A stretch of DNA of 64,000 bases from Rhipicephalus microplus (GCF_043290135.1 NC_134710.1:135244155-135308154); one strand, 5' to 3'; counted from the first letter of the stretch, positions 21,903-33,507 are shown. Notes: a model not told the origin generated them from the sequence alone. Made by a program: numbers and translations.

Positions 21903-22052
21903 TGTGAAGAAGAAGATGTGCTTGCGGCGAGCAGCATCGCCAACGTCCGGCTCTCTCGGCTCGTGCTTTGGCTCGCTGCTGTGCTGATCTCTGCTGGACG
22001 GTTCTTCACGCTGTCTTGCCGTTGTCGTTATCGATTAATAAACCTCGTCACA
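21903..22052 (+). repeat. 3' LTR (150 bp)
   Basis: Same length as the left LTR with no indels and 7 substitutions. It is followed by the AGTT duplication at 22053-22056. Confidence 0.95.
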
Positions 22053-22056
22053 AGTT

Positions 22057-23290
22057 AATCGAATTAGGGCGACATTAGAGTTCGATCAACCAAAAGACCA
22101 AACAGAATTTCGTACAGTCTACTCCACAATAGACCGTATTCATACTATCAGTCAAATGATAGAGAAATGCGCTGAATACACCCGACCCCTATAAATAGTC
22201 TTTATAGGTTACGAGAAAGCGTTTGACTCAGTTGAGACATCAGCAGTGATGCAGACACTACAAAATCAGGGCATAGACGAACCCTACGTAAACATACTGG
22301 AAAAAATATACAGGGGATCTACAGCCACCATAGTTCTCCACGAAAAAAAAAAGCGACAGGATCCCAATAAAAAAGGGTGTAAGGCATGCAGGTCGATACA
22401 ATCTCTTTATTTCTAATCACCGCGTGTTTACAGGTTTTTAAGGTCCTATTTAATGGGAAGAGTTAGGTTTACGAGTTAATGGAGAGTATCTTATATAGTA
22501 ACCTGCGATTCACTGATGACATTGCCTTGATGAGTAACTCAGGGGACGAATTACAGCGCATGATTACTGAACTGAACGAAAAAAGCAGAAGAGTAGGTCT
22601 AACAATAATATGCACAAAACTAAAGTAATTTGCAATAGTGTCGGCAGAAAACAGCGTTTTACGATAGGTGGAGAGACGCTGGAAGTTGTAATGGAATATG
22701 TCTACTTAGGACAGGTAGTAACTGTGGAGCTGAACCATGAGATCACATCTGGCAAGCATTTTCAAATCATTAATGGTAATCTACTACTAACCTCCGAGAA
22801 GAAGGTATATAACAGCTGCATCTTGCCGGTACTTTACTGAGCAGAACCCTGGAGGCTTACAAAGAGGGTTAAGCTTTAATTGAGGACCACGCAGCAAGCG
22901 ATGGAAAGGAAAATTATAGGTGCAACTTTAAGAGACAAGAAAAGAGAAGATTATGTCAGAAAACAAACCAGGCTTAAGGATATCACAGTTGAAATCAAGA
23001 AGGATAAATCGACATGGGCCGTGCATGTAGCACGTAGGCAGGATAACCACTGGTCATTAAGGGAACTGACTGGATTCCCAGAGAAGGCCAACGCACGAAG
23101 GCTAGATAGAAATCTAGGTGGGCCGATGAGATTAAAGTTCGCCGGTATAACGTGGCAGCAGAAAGCACAAGACCGGGATGATCGGCGGATCATGGGAGAG
23201 GCCTTTGCCCTTCAGTGGGCGTAGTCGGGCTGCTGCTGCTGCTGCTACTAATGATGATGATGATAATGATGAGGACAATCATGATGATTT
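22057..23290 (+). mobile_element. RTE-like LINE, copy 2, 3' part
   Basis: Continues the RT that was interrupted at 17364. Readable blocks are motif A (GYEKAFDSVET, near 22205), the GIDEPYVNILEKIYRGST block, a frameshifted motif B, and LRFTDDIALM near 22505 (motif C, where the first base of the FADD box region has changed A to T, giving FTDD). Later come VYLGQVVTVELNHE (22610-22840) and RRQDNHWSLRELTGF (22880-23224). The 3' end is (GCT)n followed by an imperfect (GAT)n tract at 23229-23290, comparable to copy 1. Confidence 0.85.
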
Positions 23291-23470
23291 CTATGCACCT
23301 TTTGCCAACGTACTATACATGCAGAGTCGCCATAAACATTTTTTCCCTAGAAACCTGTCCTATCAGACATCTTTTATCTGCTCGGATTAGAAGTCAACTC
23401 TTCTTTGATATGTCGTAAAACATTCGTTTTGATTTCTTTCATCCATGTTTGGTATACTTAACTTCTGTCT

Positions 23471-23652
23471 GTCTTCTCGGCTGTGGTAACTGCATTTCCG
23501 GTAGAGGTGAAAATGTTCTAGGCCCGTGTGCTCAGATTTCGGTGCACTTTAAAGAACCCCAGGTGGTCAAAATTTCCGGAGCCCTCCACTAGGGCGTCTC
23601 TCATAATCATATGGTGGTTTTGGTGCGTTAAACCCCACATATAACTCAATCA
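23471..23652 (+). mobile_element. Ruka-like SINE, 5'-truncated
   Basis: Begins inside the tRNA-like head (CGGCTGTGG), so box A is lost. It runs through the body (GTGCTCAGATTT, CCAGGTGGTC, ATATGGTGGTTTTGG) to an AACTCAATCA tail. A perfect 13-bp duplication TTAACTTCTGTCT flanks it at 23458-23470 and 23653-23665, so truncation happened during insertion. Confidence 0.9.
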
Positions 23653-23665
23653 TTAACTTCTGTCT

Positions 23666-24272
23666 TCTTGATCCCGTCCATAACGTATGCGTCTACACTG
23701 TTCTTGCGTCTATTTTTCTGCAAAGCGTCATCTTTGTTCTTAGGAAAATTACGATGCCATTATTTCACGTAAACGAGCAAAACGGCTTCGTGTTTCATCC
23801 CTATGTATGAAGTCTCCCATTCTGAAATGTTTGTAAAATATTGTGTCCTCCTCAGTAACAATAACAATTATATCTGAGGTTCTATGTCCCAAAACCACAA
23901 TAAGATCGCTTCCAAAACCGCAATAGGTTGCAAAAAGGCGATATGTGCGCTCATTAGGAGTATTGACTGGACAACTGAAAACTTGTTCTCGGACTACTTC
24001 TCGCGTGATGAAAGGAACGTGTTCAAATCAGTTAACTACTGATTACCATTTTCCTTGTAAGGAGATCTTTTTTCCTCAGTACGTAGAGAGCTTGGTCTAC
24101 TCCCAGTAAGCTGACAGCTGTCCCAGGCGTGCCCGTGACGACTAGCGTCTCGAGGGCCATAGGCTCGGATGGTCCCGAATTCTTCCTTTCTAGGGTGACC
24201 TGAAATATGGAAGTAAAGGAAGTGATGAAATTGCACGCACAATCCTAGGGTGAGCATTCACAGCTAGTAGTT
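23666..24272. other. Gene-free stretch
   Basis: No supported gene or repeat recognised. Confidence 0.35.
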
Positions 24273-24374
24273 CACTAAATTGCCAAAAAGGCGTTTTTTG
24301 CGTCCTAAATTCGCATGCATACGACCGCCAATACAACGAACGCTTGTACTATGAAATAATCTGTGCAACTAAGC
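24273..24374 (+). repeat. 102-bp direct repeat, copy 1
   Basis: Matches 25089-25190 with 3 mismatches and no indels, from CACTAAATTGCCAAAAAGG to GTGCAACTAAGC. Confidence 0.9.
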
Positions 24375-25088
24375 AACTAAGTTTTCATGCGCAAGAATAG
24401 CTCACCCGCAATCGAAGCTGCACCAGTAATGTAAGCACTCGCAGCCTCGAGCGGCTGCCGCTACAAGTTGTCTACTCCAGTGTGTCAAGTGGCCGATCAC
24501 AAGACAAAGTTTGCCACACAACGTGCCAAATTGTTTTGAACCACTTGTACCCGACTTGAGGGATACCACAAATGGCGTGGCCACTTGGCTCGATTGGTCA
24601 CATTTAACACCGCAAGACTTGTATACAAACTAAAATATTACAATGTCTTTTTTTGCGCAGGTGGAAGATAACGTTTTTCAGCTATATCAGAGATATATAG
24701 GGAAAAAACTAAACAGGGGCTTTATGACAAGTGTTTTCATACTTCGGTGTTTTTTGGTAAACCACATGTATCCTTCAGCACAATTTCGGAGTGTAACGGT
24801 GCGTGTAACATTCACGAAAGTTTCTATGAAATAAGGTGGAGAAATCATAGTCAATATGCATGGAGTTTTATCTTCAGATTAACTTGTATTCATCAGTAAG
24901 TTCCTGAATACAGCTATTTTTTACCATTTATTTTGTTTGTGATTCCCCCCCCCCCCAAAAAAAAACACTGTGACCAAAAAATAATAAAATATTCAATAGA
25001 TTTAATTTCAGGTTTTGTTTGACGGGAATAAATGTTGTGACCAAGACGTCAGCAGATTTTTCACTATGTACGCTTAAAGTTCAGAAAT
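24375..25088. other. Gene-free spacer between direct repeats
   Basis: AT-rich, with a poly(C)/poly(A) run at about 24947-24965. No coding signal. Confidence 0.35.
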
Positions 25089-25190
25089 CACTAAATTGCC
25101 AAAAAGGCGTTTTTTGCGTCCAAAATTTGCATGCATACGACCGCCAATACAACGAACGCTTCTACTATGAAATAATCTGTGCAACTAAGC
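25089..25190 (+). repeat. 102-bp direct repeat, copy 2
   Basis: Second copy of 24273-24374, 816 bases downstream. An overlapping open frame (25019-25231) has no recognised domain. Confidence 0.9.
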
Positions 25191-25294
25191 ATGCCACCTG
25201 GCCTGGCCTGATTCCTGCCTTTTCTGTCTAGTTTGATTGGCGCTACAACATTGATTTCTACAGCGAATATGCCTGTTTAACGAAGCCATAATTC

Positions 25295-25542
25295 ATTGAT
25301 TGATGATTGATATGTGAGGTTTAACGTCCCCAAAACCACCATATAATTTTGAGAGACGCCGTATTGGAGGGCTTCGGAAATTTCGACCACCTGGGGTTTT
25401 TTACAATGCGCCCAAATCTCAGCACATGGTCCTACAGCATTTTTGCCTCCATCGGAAATGCAGCCTCCGCAGCCGGGATTCGATCCCGCGACCTGCGGGT
25501 CAGCAGCCAAGTACCTTGGCCACTAGACCACCGCGGCGGGGC
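25295..25542 (-). mobile_element. Ruka-like SINE, full length
   Basis: Minus-strand head GCCCCGCCGCGGTGGTCTAG with box B GGGATCGAATCCCGGC, the usual body, and an ATCAATCATCAATCAATG tail. A 12-bp duplication, AAGCCATAATTC at 25283-25294 against AAGCCATGATTC at 25543-25554, has one mismatch. Confidence 0.9.
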
Positions 25543-26093
25543 AAGCCATGATTCCTATGCTTCCAAACACCGAATTGTTCGTTTACAACGAATCCACTTT
25601 GCCGCGCATGTAGCGCTCAGCAACCAAGTAAAATCGATTAAGGGGGCTGTGGAGCCAATCCGTAACTTTCAAAGAACTATGAAAAAAAGGACATTACAGC
25701 GCACGCTGTTGTGCTGCCTTGACCCAACCAGGTGCACGTGGGCACACTGCAAGGCACCTGGCAGTTTTAGCATCTGTCATAGTCTTGTGGGGGTGGCATC
25801 GAGATACAGAGAAACGCCATTATGACTAGCCGCAATGCAAACACGGCGTTTTGACTGGCTGCAGGGCTATTTTTCTGCTGTGTTTAAGCATTGAGTGAGC
25901 CATACAACTGCTCAGTAGAGAAATACATATTTTTAGACAGGGCTGTTCCAATCTGCTGGTAAAAAAGTTGGTTGATACCACGTATACAGTAGGAATCGAT
26001 GATATGGGAAGCATGAATGACGAAGGATGAATTGTCACATTAAAATCAGCGCGCCGCTACGAGGCGGATGTAAATTGTGCTGTACACGACTTC

Positions 26094-26843
26094 CATGTCA
26101 TGATTATTATGTTTCCGCCTGGCATTTGTGCTCGTCGTTCACCCATGTCACGTTATATCAAATTTGGTATGGGTGAAGCTAGCGAAACGGCCGCTTGCGC
26201 GCTAAGAGCGTAGCATGTAGTCATGTCTTGCATGACACGCATGTCATGATTATCATGCTTGGACGTGTCATTTACCGTCGTCGTCCATTCGCGTCTCGTA
26301 ATCGTATATGGGAAGCTATAGCGAAATGGCCGCGAGCGCACTACGAGCGTATGATGTAGTCATGTTTTACATGATACGCGTGTAATAATTATTATGTTTG
26401 CACCATTCGCGTCACGTAATACGGAATTTTGTATATGTGAAGCTAGCGAAACAACCACGAGCGCATCATGAGCGTGATATGTAGTCATGTGCTTACATGA
26501 CACGCATGTCATGATTATCATGTTTGCACTAGTCACATACTTTAGTCTTTCATTCACGTCACGTCATACGGATTTTGGTATATGTGCAGCTAGCGAAACG
26601 ACCGAGAACGCATAATGGACGCGGCATGTAGTCATGTCGCATGACATGAATTCTACTTGAGGGCATCTCACTTATGTTCGCCATGCAGAGATGTCATACC
26701 ATACTAGCTTTGCCATATGTCATGTGAACGAAACCACCGCAGGAGCAGCAAGACCATGACATGCAAATCGTGACATTTGAAATACATGTCATGATTTTGA
26801 TGTTGTGACTAGTCACGTATGTTCGCGATACAGTCGTTATGCC
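26094..26843. repeat. Degenerate tandem array, unit ~125-146 bp
   Basis: Units start at 26094, 26240, 26379 and 26505, with a more diverged part to 26843. Each opens with CATGTCATGATTAT(C)ATG, contains GAAGCTAGCGAAAC(G/A) in the middle, and ends GTAGTCATGT...ACATGACACG. Unit lengths are 146, 139 and 126 bp for the first three. Array sequence resumes after the SINE at 27094. Confidence 0.8.
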
Positions 26844-26855
26844 ATACTAATTTTG

Positions 26856-27093
26856 ATTGATATGTGGGGTTTAACGTCCCAAAACCACTATATGATTATG
26901 AGAGACGCCGTAGTGGAGGGCTCCGGAAATTTAGACCACCTGGGGTTCTTTAACGTGCACCCAAATCTGAGCACACGGGCCTACAACATTTCCGCCTCCA
27001 TCGGTAATGCAGCCGCCGCAGCCGGGATTCGAACCCGCGACCTGCGGGTCAGCAGCCGAGTACCTTAGCCACTAGACCACCGCGGCGGGGCGA
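26856..27093 (-). mobile_element. Ruka-like SINE, full length, inside the tandem array
   Basis: Intact head and body on the minus strand (GGGTTCGAATCCCGGC box B). It is bounded by a perfect 12-bp duplication ATACTAATTTTG at 26844-26855 and 27094-27105. Confidence 0.92.
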
Positions 27094-27156
27094 ATACTAA
27101 TTTTGGTACAGATCCCATCATCAAGACGGCCAGGAGAGCTAAAAGTCGTAGGCGGC

Positions 27157-27482
<326 letters not shown>

Positions 27483-28112
27483 CGGTCAAACTCGCCGAAG
27501 GTCGCTAAGAAATGCTTCGCATTTAACACTTCATCTCTCAGTATCTTTATCTGCTTTATTTGCGTCATTTAATGGCAGCGTGATGCATGTAAATGAATGG
27601 CGTGTATAACGAAGAATTATTGCAGCTCCACATGTTTCGTTAGGTAGGCGTTTTGCTGTATTTTTCTTCGGCGACAAAAATTATCGAAATCTTTTAACTG
27701 GGCTTACAACCTCCACACAGATTACATTTCATCAAATTCGGTAATGTTAACAAGTACCTCATGTTCATCCTTATCTGGGCTCATTCCTGACACACCTGTG
27801 CAAGGCTGAATGACAACATGTATTCATTATATCCACTATCAAGCCGACTACTCACATTTTATGAATATTCTGGACGAATATTCAGAAAATATGCGCCGAA
27901 AAAGTTGACGCTGTCTGAAGGAAATGGCAGCACGCTATCTAAAAGCTGCCATAACAACCACGAAAAAAGATTTTTGATAAAAACTTTGTTTAAGAACGTA
28001 TGCGCAAGCTAAGAAAAAAAAAAGGCTGCCATAGCCATTGAAAAGTTTGACAAATACCTCGCATCTTCCTTGCCAAAGCAGTGGTTATTGCCACAACGGA
28101 CTGAAAGGCAAA
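27483..28112. other. Gene-free stretch
   Basis: Only the short motif CTAAGAAATGCTTCGCATTTAA at 27507-27528 is notable, because it recurs inverted near 44914-44935. Confidence 0.4.
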
Positions 28113-28282
28113 CCGAGCGGCTGCATTTTCGATGGAGGCAAAAATGCTGTAGGCTCGTGGGCTCAGATTTGGGTGCACGTTTAATAACCCCAGGTGGTCT
28201 AAATTTTCGAAGCTCTCCACTACGGCGTCTCTTATAATCATATGGTGGTTTTGGGACGTTAAAACCCACATATCAATCAATC
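28113..28282 (+). mobile_element. Ruka-like SINE, 5'-truncated
   Basis: Starts at CCGAGCGGCTGCATTTTCG, after box B, and ends in ATCAATCAATC. It is flanked by a 9-bp duplication AAAGGCAAA at 28104-28112 and 28283-28291. Confidence 0.85.
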
Positions 28283-28291
28283 AAAGGCAAA

Positions 28292-29212
28292 TCAATTTCG
28301 GTGATGACGTGGTGAGTGGTTTTTGCCATGAGGACAACGTAGAAGCGATTCGCTGCGCGTCTCGGCATTGGTAAAAAAAAAAGATAGAGAAAACGTTCAG
28401 TACTACGCCTCTCTTACGAAGAGTAGTAAAAAAAAAAACTTCCATAATTCGCTCAGCAGTGCTTGCTTAGAGGGCGTTCTACGTTTAAACATGTAAAACT
28501 GCATAGAACGAACTCATGTTTTTTTTTGTCTTTTTTGCAACACATACTGTGAGAGACGCCGTAAACCATTACGCTCGCCACGTATATTATGGTAGAGTCT
28601 TGTAGCATGGGATAGTTTTATACGTTTTGCAAAACGTCATATTCAAAATCTCCTGGATGTATCAGCCGTACTTTAAAAAGCCTGTCGTTTTCTCATTTTC
28701 AAAGCTTTCATTTCACCGTTGTACTAAAACCAGTCATTTGACCACTTATATCCTCCGTTTATCCCTGGCTGGCCCTTCTAAAGTGCATATTTGATAATCT
28801 CCGGGCTTGCTTTTTACAAGATTTTCAAAGAAGTTTGGACGACATTGATAATGAATCCTAATATTTGCTTTCGCTGTATACATATAGTGACGAATGAACT
28901 AGTGCGTAGTGACGGCGACATTCTATGCTTACATATTCTCAATGTATGCGCTTAACATCTAACCCTGTTCGGTTGTTACGGCTGCACGAAAGAATTGCCA
29001 ATAAAATATGTGTTATGAATGTATTCTTCAAATTAATTTATGGCTTGATAGTAGTTCTTTTTGTCTTCAACTTGTCGCAGTACTTGTGGCCACAAGACAG
29101 ATGTCACTGTTTCACCAAGGCTACTCTGCTCGCTAAAACGAATGATCGAGTCTGCTGGCTTTCAGCAATGCTTTAGTTTGAACTAGTTAATGCTAATTTT
29201 GAATATTTTGCA
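28292..29212. other. Gene-free stretch
   Basis: AT-rich with no recognised gene. An open frame at about 29016-29176 starts with a hydrophobic, signal-peptide-like stretch (FFKLIYGLIVVLFVF), but I could not join it in frame to anything downstream. Confidence 0.3.
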
Positions 29213-29410
29213 GGTCAGCGCAAAAAAGGCTGGGCAAATGAAGGAAGTACACAGAATGACCTTAAACTTCCGACTATATACTGGCATGTAAAAGGGAGCG
29301 TGTATGAATACACATGCGATCACTATATGCAAACAAAAGTTTTTGATGAAGAATTACAATGCTATCATGAAACCCGTACCAGTGCTACATCCTATGAAGA
29401 GCTATTTTAG
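29213..29410 (+). CDS. Candidate terminal exon, unknown product
   Basis: A good acceptor (GAATATTTTGCAG) precedes about 65 open codons ending in TAG at 29408-29410. The peptide has two cysteines in a Tyr/His/Glu-rich context (YEYTCDHYM, EELQCYHET). I recognise no family. A signal-peptide-like stretch about 150 bases upstream hints at a two-exon secreted protein. However, the phases of the candidate donors there do not fit, so this may be a chance open frame. Confidence 0.2.
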   Translation, partial: GQRKKGWANEGSTQNDLKLPTIYWHVKGSVYEYTCDHYMQTKVFDEELQCYHETRTSATSYEELF

Positions 29411-29734
29411 ATGTCAACTCGATTATGCTACCCTAAACGGGAAAACGGAGACAAACCCAATCGAAAGCTGCACTGGCTGTCATTTAAACATGACCCTCTG
29501 AAAACTGCAGCTTATTAGCAAGCAGTGTCAAAGAAGCCAAGCTTACTTAATTGTCAGAACTTCTATTAAATAGTAATCCTCTACAACTTTCATTTGCTGG
29601 TTGTTTTACAGCGAAAGCGGTTCTGAGATCACAAACAACTCTGGTCACGCGCAGCGCCGTAGTTTTTCGCCGCCGCCGCCACCACCGGTGTGCGTAACTG
29701 CATTTTGCGCGAAATTAAAAAAAAAATATTAGTA

Positions 29735-29812
29735 CCCACTACACAGTGAGGCTTGAACCTCAGCCCTCTGGGTGCCATCCCAGTATTCTACCACTGAGCT
29801 ACGCTGGTTTTT
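29735..29812 (-). repeat. tRNA-like sequence (SINE head or tRNA pseudogene)
   Basis: On the minus strand CCAGCGTAGCTCAGTGGTAG (box A) and GAGGTTCAAGCCTC (box B) are spaced as in a tRNA. The anticodon stem CTGGG/CCCAG encloses only six bases, so it is not a functional tRNA. A related segment ends the repeat at 9424-9492. The Tx1-like LINE ends immediately 5' of it in the same orientation. Confidence 0.6.
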
Positions 29813-29859
29813 TCCTTACATGGTGTTTAATACAGATGCGGCGTACGTGTATACATAGC

Positions 29860-32214
29860 GTACAACATACATAGGGTCAAGTCGACAAATGTACAATGAA
29901 TGTTACAAAGTAAATCTCGTATACAACAAAATTATAAATGAGTATTTGAGTAGCGCACTTCATAAACTCAGCATACCAGTCCGGCTGAAATTGCAGTTGG
30001 TCATAAAAGTCCTTTAGCCGCCCAGTCGTTTGCACAAAGTGGCATCGCGAAGACACCATTGGTTTCACATGCCTGTCCAACATGCGACTTTTCCACAAAC
30101 TATGCATGCCCATTAACAACAGCATGCCAACTAGCATTTCGTTGCATTTTGGTGGTACAAGATAACGGATGCTATGAGTATTTAAATCCAGATGTTTTTT
30201 TTTTATATCCCTCTGCAGGAAGTCCCAGAAAAGTATGGCGTCCTCACAACTAATAAAGCAATGATGGATTGTTTCTGGAACTTCACAGAGACGGTAGCTA
30301 ATTGAGGATACAAATATGCCTTTGGTGTTTAACTATGTTTTTACGGGTATTGCTTCTGTATGCACTTTGTAAAAAATGTCTTGCTTATTGGTGAAATATG
30401 CATTTTCGTTACGCGTAATAGCACGTCATGACCAGAAAATCTAAAATCCAGTACATAGTGAGTGGTAAAGTGGGTCCGGAAAGAGCGCATCCAACACAGC
30501 AAAACATAGGTCTTTCCTTGAGCTAGATAACAAGTACTCATTAGAGAATCTGGCTGCCAGGAAATTCACTGACTCGAATACTTCACGCATGAACCCTCGC
30601 AGATAGGGAGACGATGCAACATTAATAGATACCATTAAATTTGGTTAAACATCTGCGAAATTCACTTGCAAGCATTTTCGGGGCAGTGGATGAGCACAGT
30701 CACGAAAATCGGAGAAGCGCCACACCAGTTTTTTAATAAAGAGGTGTACCAACCCAAGACCAGCTGCGCAGACGTCTAACATCATTATCTCGCCTCATCG
30801 GTTCATAGCTTGGTGACCAAATAAAGGTTGCAAATATACGGTGAAATTTCTTTATGTAAACCCTCGGACAACAAATTATTTGCAGAACGTAAAATATTTT
30901 TGTTGCCAAAAACAGGTTGCAGGCTTTAGCTGTGTCAAAGATAGAGAGGTTATGAGGAATAAACGTCTGGACACAGCGTTTTAGGGTGGGTACACGTTCT
31001 TTCCAATAATGTGCACTTGATCGATATGCATCTAATGGAACGCCTAGGTATTTTGGTGGAACACAACACCATTTATACCCTAAAAATGGGTTGGTTTATA
31101 TGTCCATGGGCCAAACCACAGTCCCAAGCTTTTAGCAAAGCTCATTCGTGCCCCTAAAAATTTTCCAGATTCTCCGATTGTTGCCACCGCCATTTTTATA
31201 CTAAAAATATCTGTGCAACAGAACGCTAGGTCAACCGCATACGCCAGTACCTTTACCTTATTCTCATAAGCACTAAAACCGTGGACGTTACTAGATCGAA
31301 TTACACTTAAACACAGTGGCTCCAAGTAAAGTGCAAAAAGCATTGGTGACTCCGGACAGCCCCTTTTAACAGATGAGTTAAGAAACACGGGTTTTGAAAG
31401 ATAGCCATTAACAATTAAACGTGTTGAACATTCATTGTATCATAGTTTCACATCTTTAAATATAGTGGAGTCAACGTTGGCATGTTCGAGAAGAGAGAAA
31501 AAAAAAAGTGAACCCTATCAAAGGCTTTCACTAAGTCTACTTGTAGTATTGCAGTTCGTATGAGTGTGAACAATGTTCCAATACTGTGCGAGCAATGTGT
31601 ATATTAGTTTGTATTGAGTGACCTTTTAGACCACGCGTCTGATGGTTACCAATGAGTATTGACATTGCGAATTAAAGCCTGTTAGAAAGTACCTTTGTAA
31701 AAATTTTGTAATCAACGTTGCACAATGTAATTCGTCTGTAGCCATCAACGTGATGAAGTTTTTCTCTATCTGAGCATTTTGAAATTAGAACAGTGTGGAT
31801 TTTAGTGAACTCCAGATTCAAACTCAGCGTGAAAATGTCGAGCAGTACAGGGCACAGTATGGATTTAAATGCTTTGTAAAACTCACCGGCCATTCCATCA
31901 GGTCCTGGTGTTTTTGACAATGGTAACTGTTCAACAGCAAGTTCCATTTCTTGTATAGTGAATGGCCCACTAATAGATTCACATTCCTCGGCAATTAGAG
32001 GAGTCACAAATGACAAAAACTGCGTCACCAGATCTTCATTTTCGTTTTCAGAAGAGGCGCTGAACAATTCTTTGTAATAAGTTTGAAATTCTGACATATC
32101 TTCACTGGAATTATTGGCCAATAATCCTCCCGAGTAAATGTCTGGTATAAACTTCATTTTAGCGTCACGATATTCATTGATTAAGGCTTGACGTGTGGGC
32201 TCTTCTGAATGCAA
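29860..32214 (-). pseudogene. Tx1-like ORF2 reverse transcriptase and C-terminus
   Basis: 32214-31672 holds LSKTPGPDGMAGEFYKAF (fingers) and YRRITLCNVDYKIFTKVL (motif 1). 31388-31080 holds SVKRGCPESPMLFALYLEPL (motif B) and LAYAVDLAF at motif C. The catalytic YADD pair is YAVD, so the polymerase site is destroyed. The region to about 30340 matches the post-RT part of Tx1 elements. Near 30280-30200 a CFISCEDAILFWDFLQ segment is the characteristic C-terminal zinc-finger block. Multiple stops occur throughout. Confidence 0.8.
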
Positions 32215-32622
32215 AATACGAGTATTGCGGGATCGAACACGGGCACCTCTGTAACGTAAAGCGTCATACCTCTGGAGTGCATTTTTTGCGTTAGCGATTT
32301 AGGCTGTATAGCGACCGGGCGCCTCACGCTCAAATTCATATAGATTTTGAAAATTTTTCTTTAGCATGCTTTGTTATAATTTTCTGTAGAAGCCCCTCAC
32401 AGATCCAATTTCTATAGCTATTGCCCGAACTTCTTATTTGAATAATTCCCAAGAGGCGAACAAAGGCATGTCAGCCGACAAACAGTTCCTCAGTGCTACG
32501 TGGACGCGTGCAGTAAACTCCTGGTCGCTCATAATTGAGGAGTTGAGTTTCCAAAGTGCCCATTGTAGTCTGAAGTTAGATCGCAAGTTGCTACCTATCT
32601 GACCCACAACAATGCAGCGATC

Positions 32623-33298
32623 TTAAAAGAAAATAGGCACTGTTGTGCATGACACGTCGCGGGAAATAAGTGGTGCTGAAATGTTAGTGCGATCAAGGCA
32701 CGTATGTGTACTTCCTTGTGCATGCGTATACGAGGGCGGGTTGTTTAATGATCCTATACCAACTAGTCCCGCATTTTCAACTATAAGCAAGAGTACTTCA
32801 GCACTCCTGTCATTGCGACTAAGCCTAGTACACTCGGATGGATTGCAGGCATAGTTGATATCACCCATGAGCACAATGTTATGGTCAGGATGTAACAAGG
32901 TAGCCAAACTTTCAAAAAAACTAGTGCGCCGTAGTGCATCGCTAAATGCATACACGTTGATTAGGCGCCACGGCAAGCCATACAACACGAAATCACATTG
33001 TATCAGCCGCCCTTCTTGGTCAAAACTATATGCTATGGATGAATACGGTAAACTCTTTCTGACAAACAGAAGGCAGCCCGCCGAAAGACCCACGGCATAC
33101 GACACAAATGCATAAAATACAGAGAGAAGGCCGCAAAGCCCTCTCTGTATACTCTACACTCTCGATCTTCGTTTCTTGAACGGAGACGAAATCGAGATGT
33201 CGGCTGAAAAGCCACCGGCGGAGCTGCACCTGTTTCTGCTTGGATCGTAGTTGACATACGTTGACCGTTGCAAAAGTAACTCTCTGGGGCAGCGCCAT
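32623..33298 (-). pseudogene. Tx1-like ORF2 endonuclease domain
   Basis: ORF2 probably started at the ATG whose codon ends at 33298 (MALPQRVTFATVNVCQL), with the VQETKI block carrying the catalytic glutamate. A frameshift near 33100 leads to the second half: WRLINVYAFSD, LMGDINYACNP (the family's GDFN is GDIN) and PSYTHAQGSTHTCLDR. The terminal SDH block is degraded. The sense reaches about 32623, then decays through 32620-32215. Confidence 0.75.
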
Positions 33299-33507
33299 GG
33301 TGTCTGTATCTTCTTTAGAGTTGCATCAGCCGGTCTGGTGGAGAAGGGTGTGTGAATGCACCTTGTTACCAGTACCCGGCTTGCTTAATCTTGAGAGTCT
33401 GCACTTTCTTGCTGGCTGTGATATCTTGCGACGGTGTGACTGACGAGGACATGCAGTCGAGTCGCTTTGCTCGCTTGTCGCGGAGTTGGGTGATGCTCGG
33501 CGTTTAC

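Larger units (their letters stand above)
17365..22052 (+). mobile_element. Ty3/gypsy LTR retrotransposon nested in RTE-like copy 2
   Basis: A complete but defective insertion of 4688 bp with two 150-bp LTRs (TG...CA), a putative primer-binding site, gag, protease, RT, integrase, a polypurine tract and an AGTT target duplication. Domain order (PR-RT-IN) defines Ty3/gypsy. There is no envelope-like ORF. The LTRs differ at 7 of 150 positions (6 transitions, 1 transversion), so the insertion is not very recent. Frames are broken many times, and the RNase H region between RT and integrase is almost wholly missing. Confidence 0.95.

Noticed and set aside
17365..22052. Endogenous retrovirus with envelope gene
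   Set aside because: No open or decayed envelope-like region lies between integrase (ending 21867) and the polypurine tract (21889). It is an LTR retrotransposon.
26094..26843. CRISPR-like array
   Set aside because: Repeat units are 125-146 bp, imperfect and without unique spacers of constant length, in a eukaryotic context. It is an ordinary degenerate tandem repeat.
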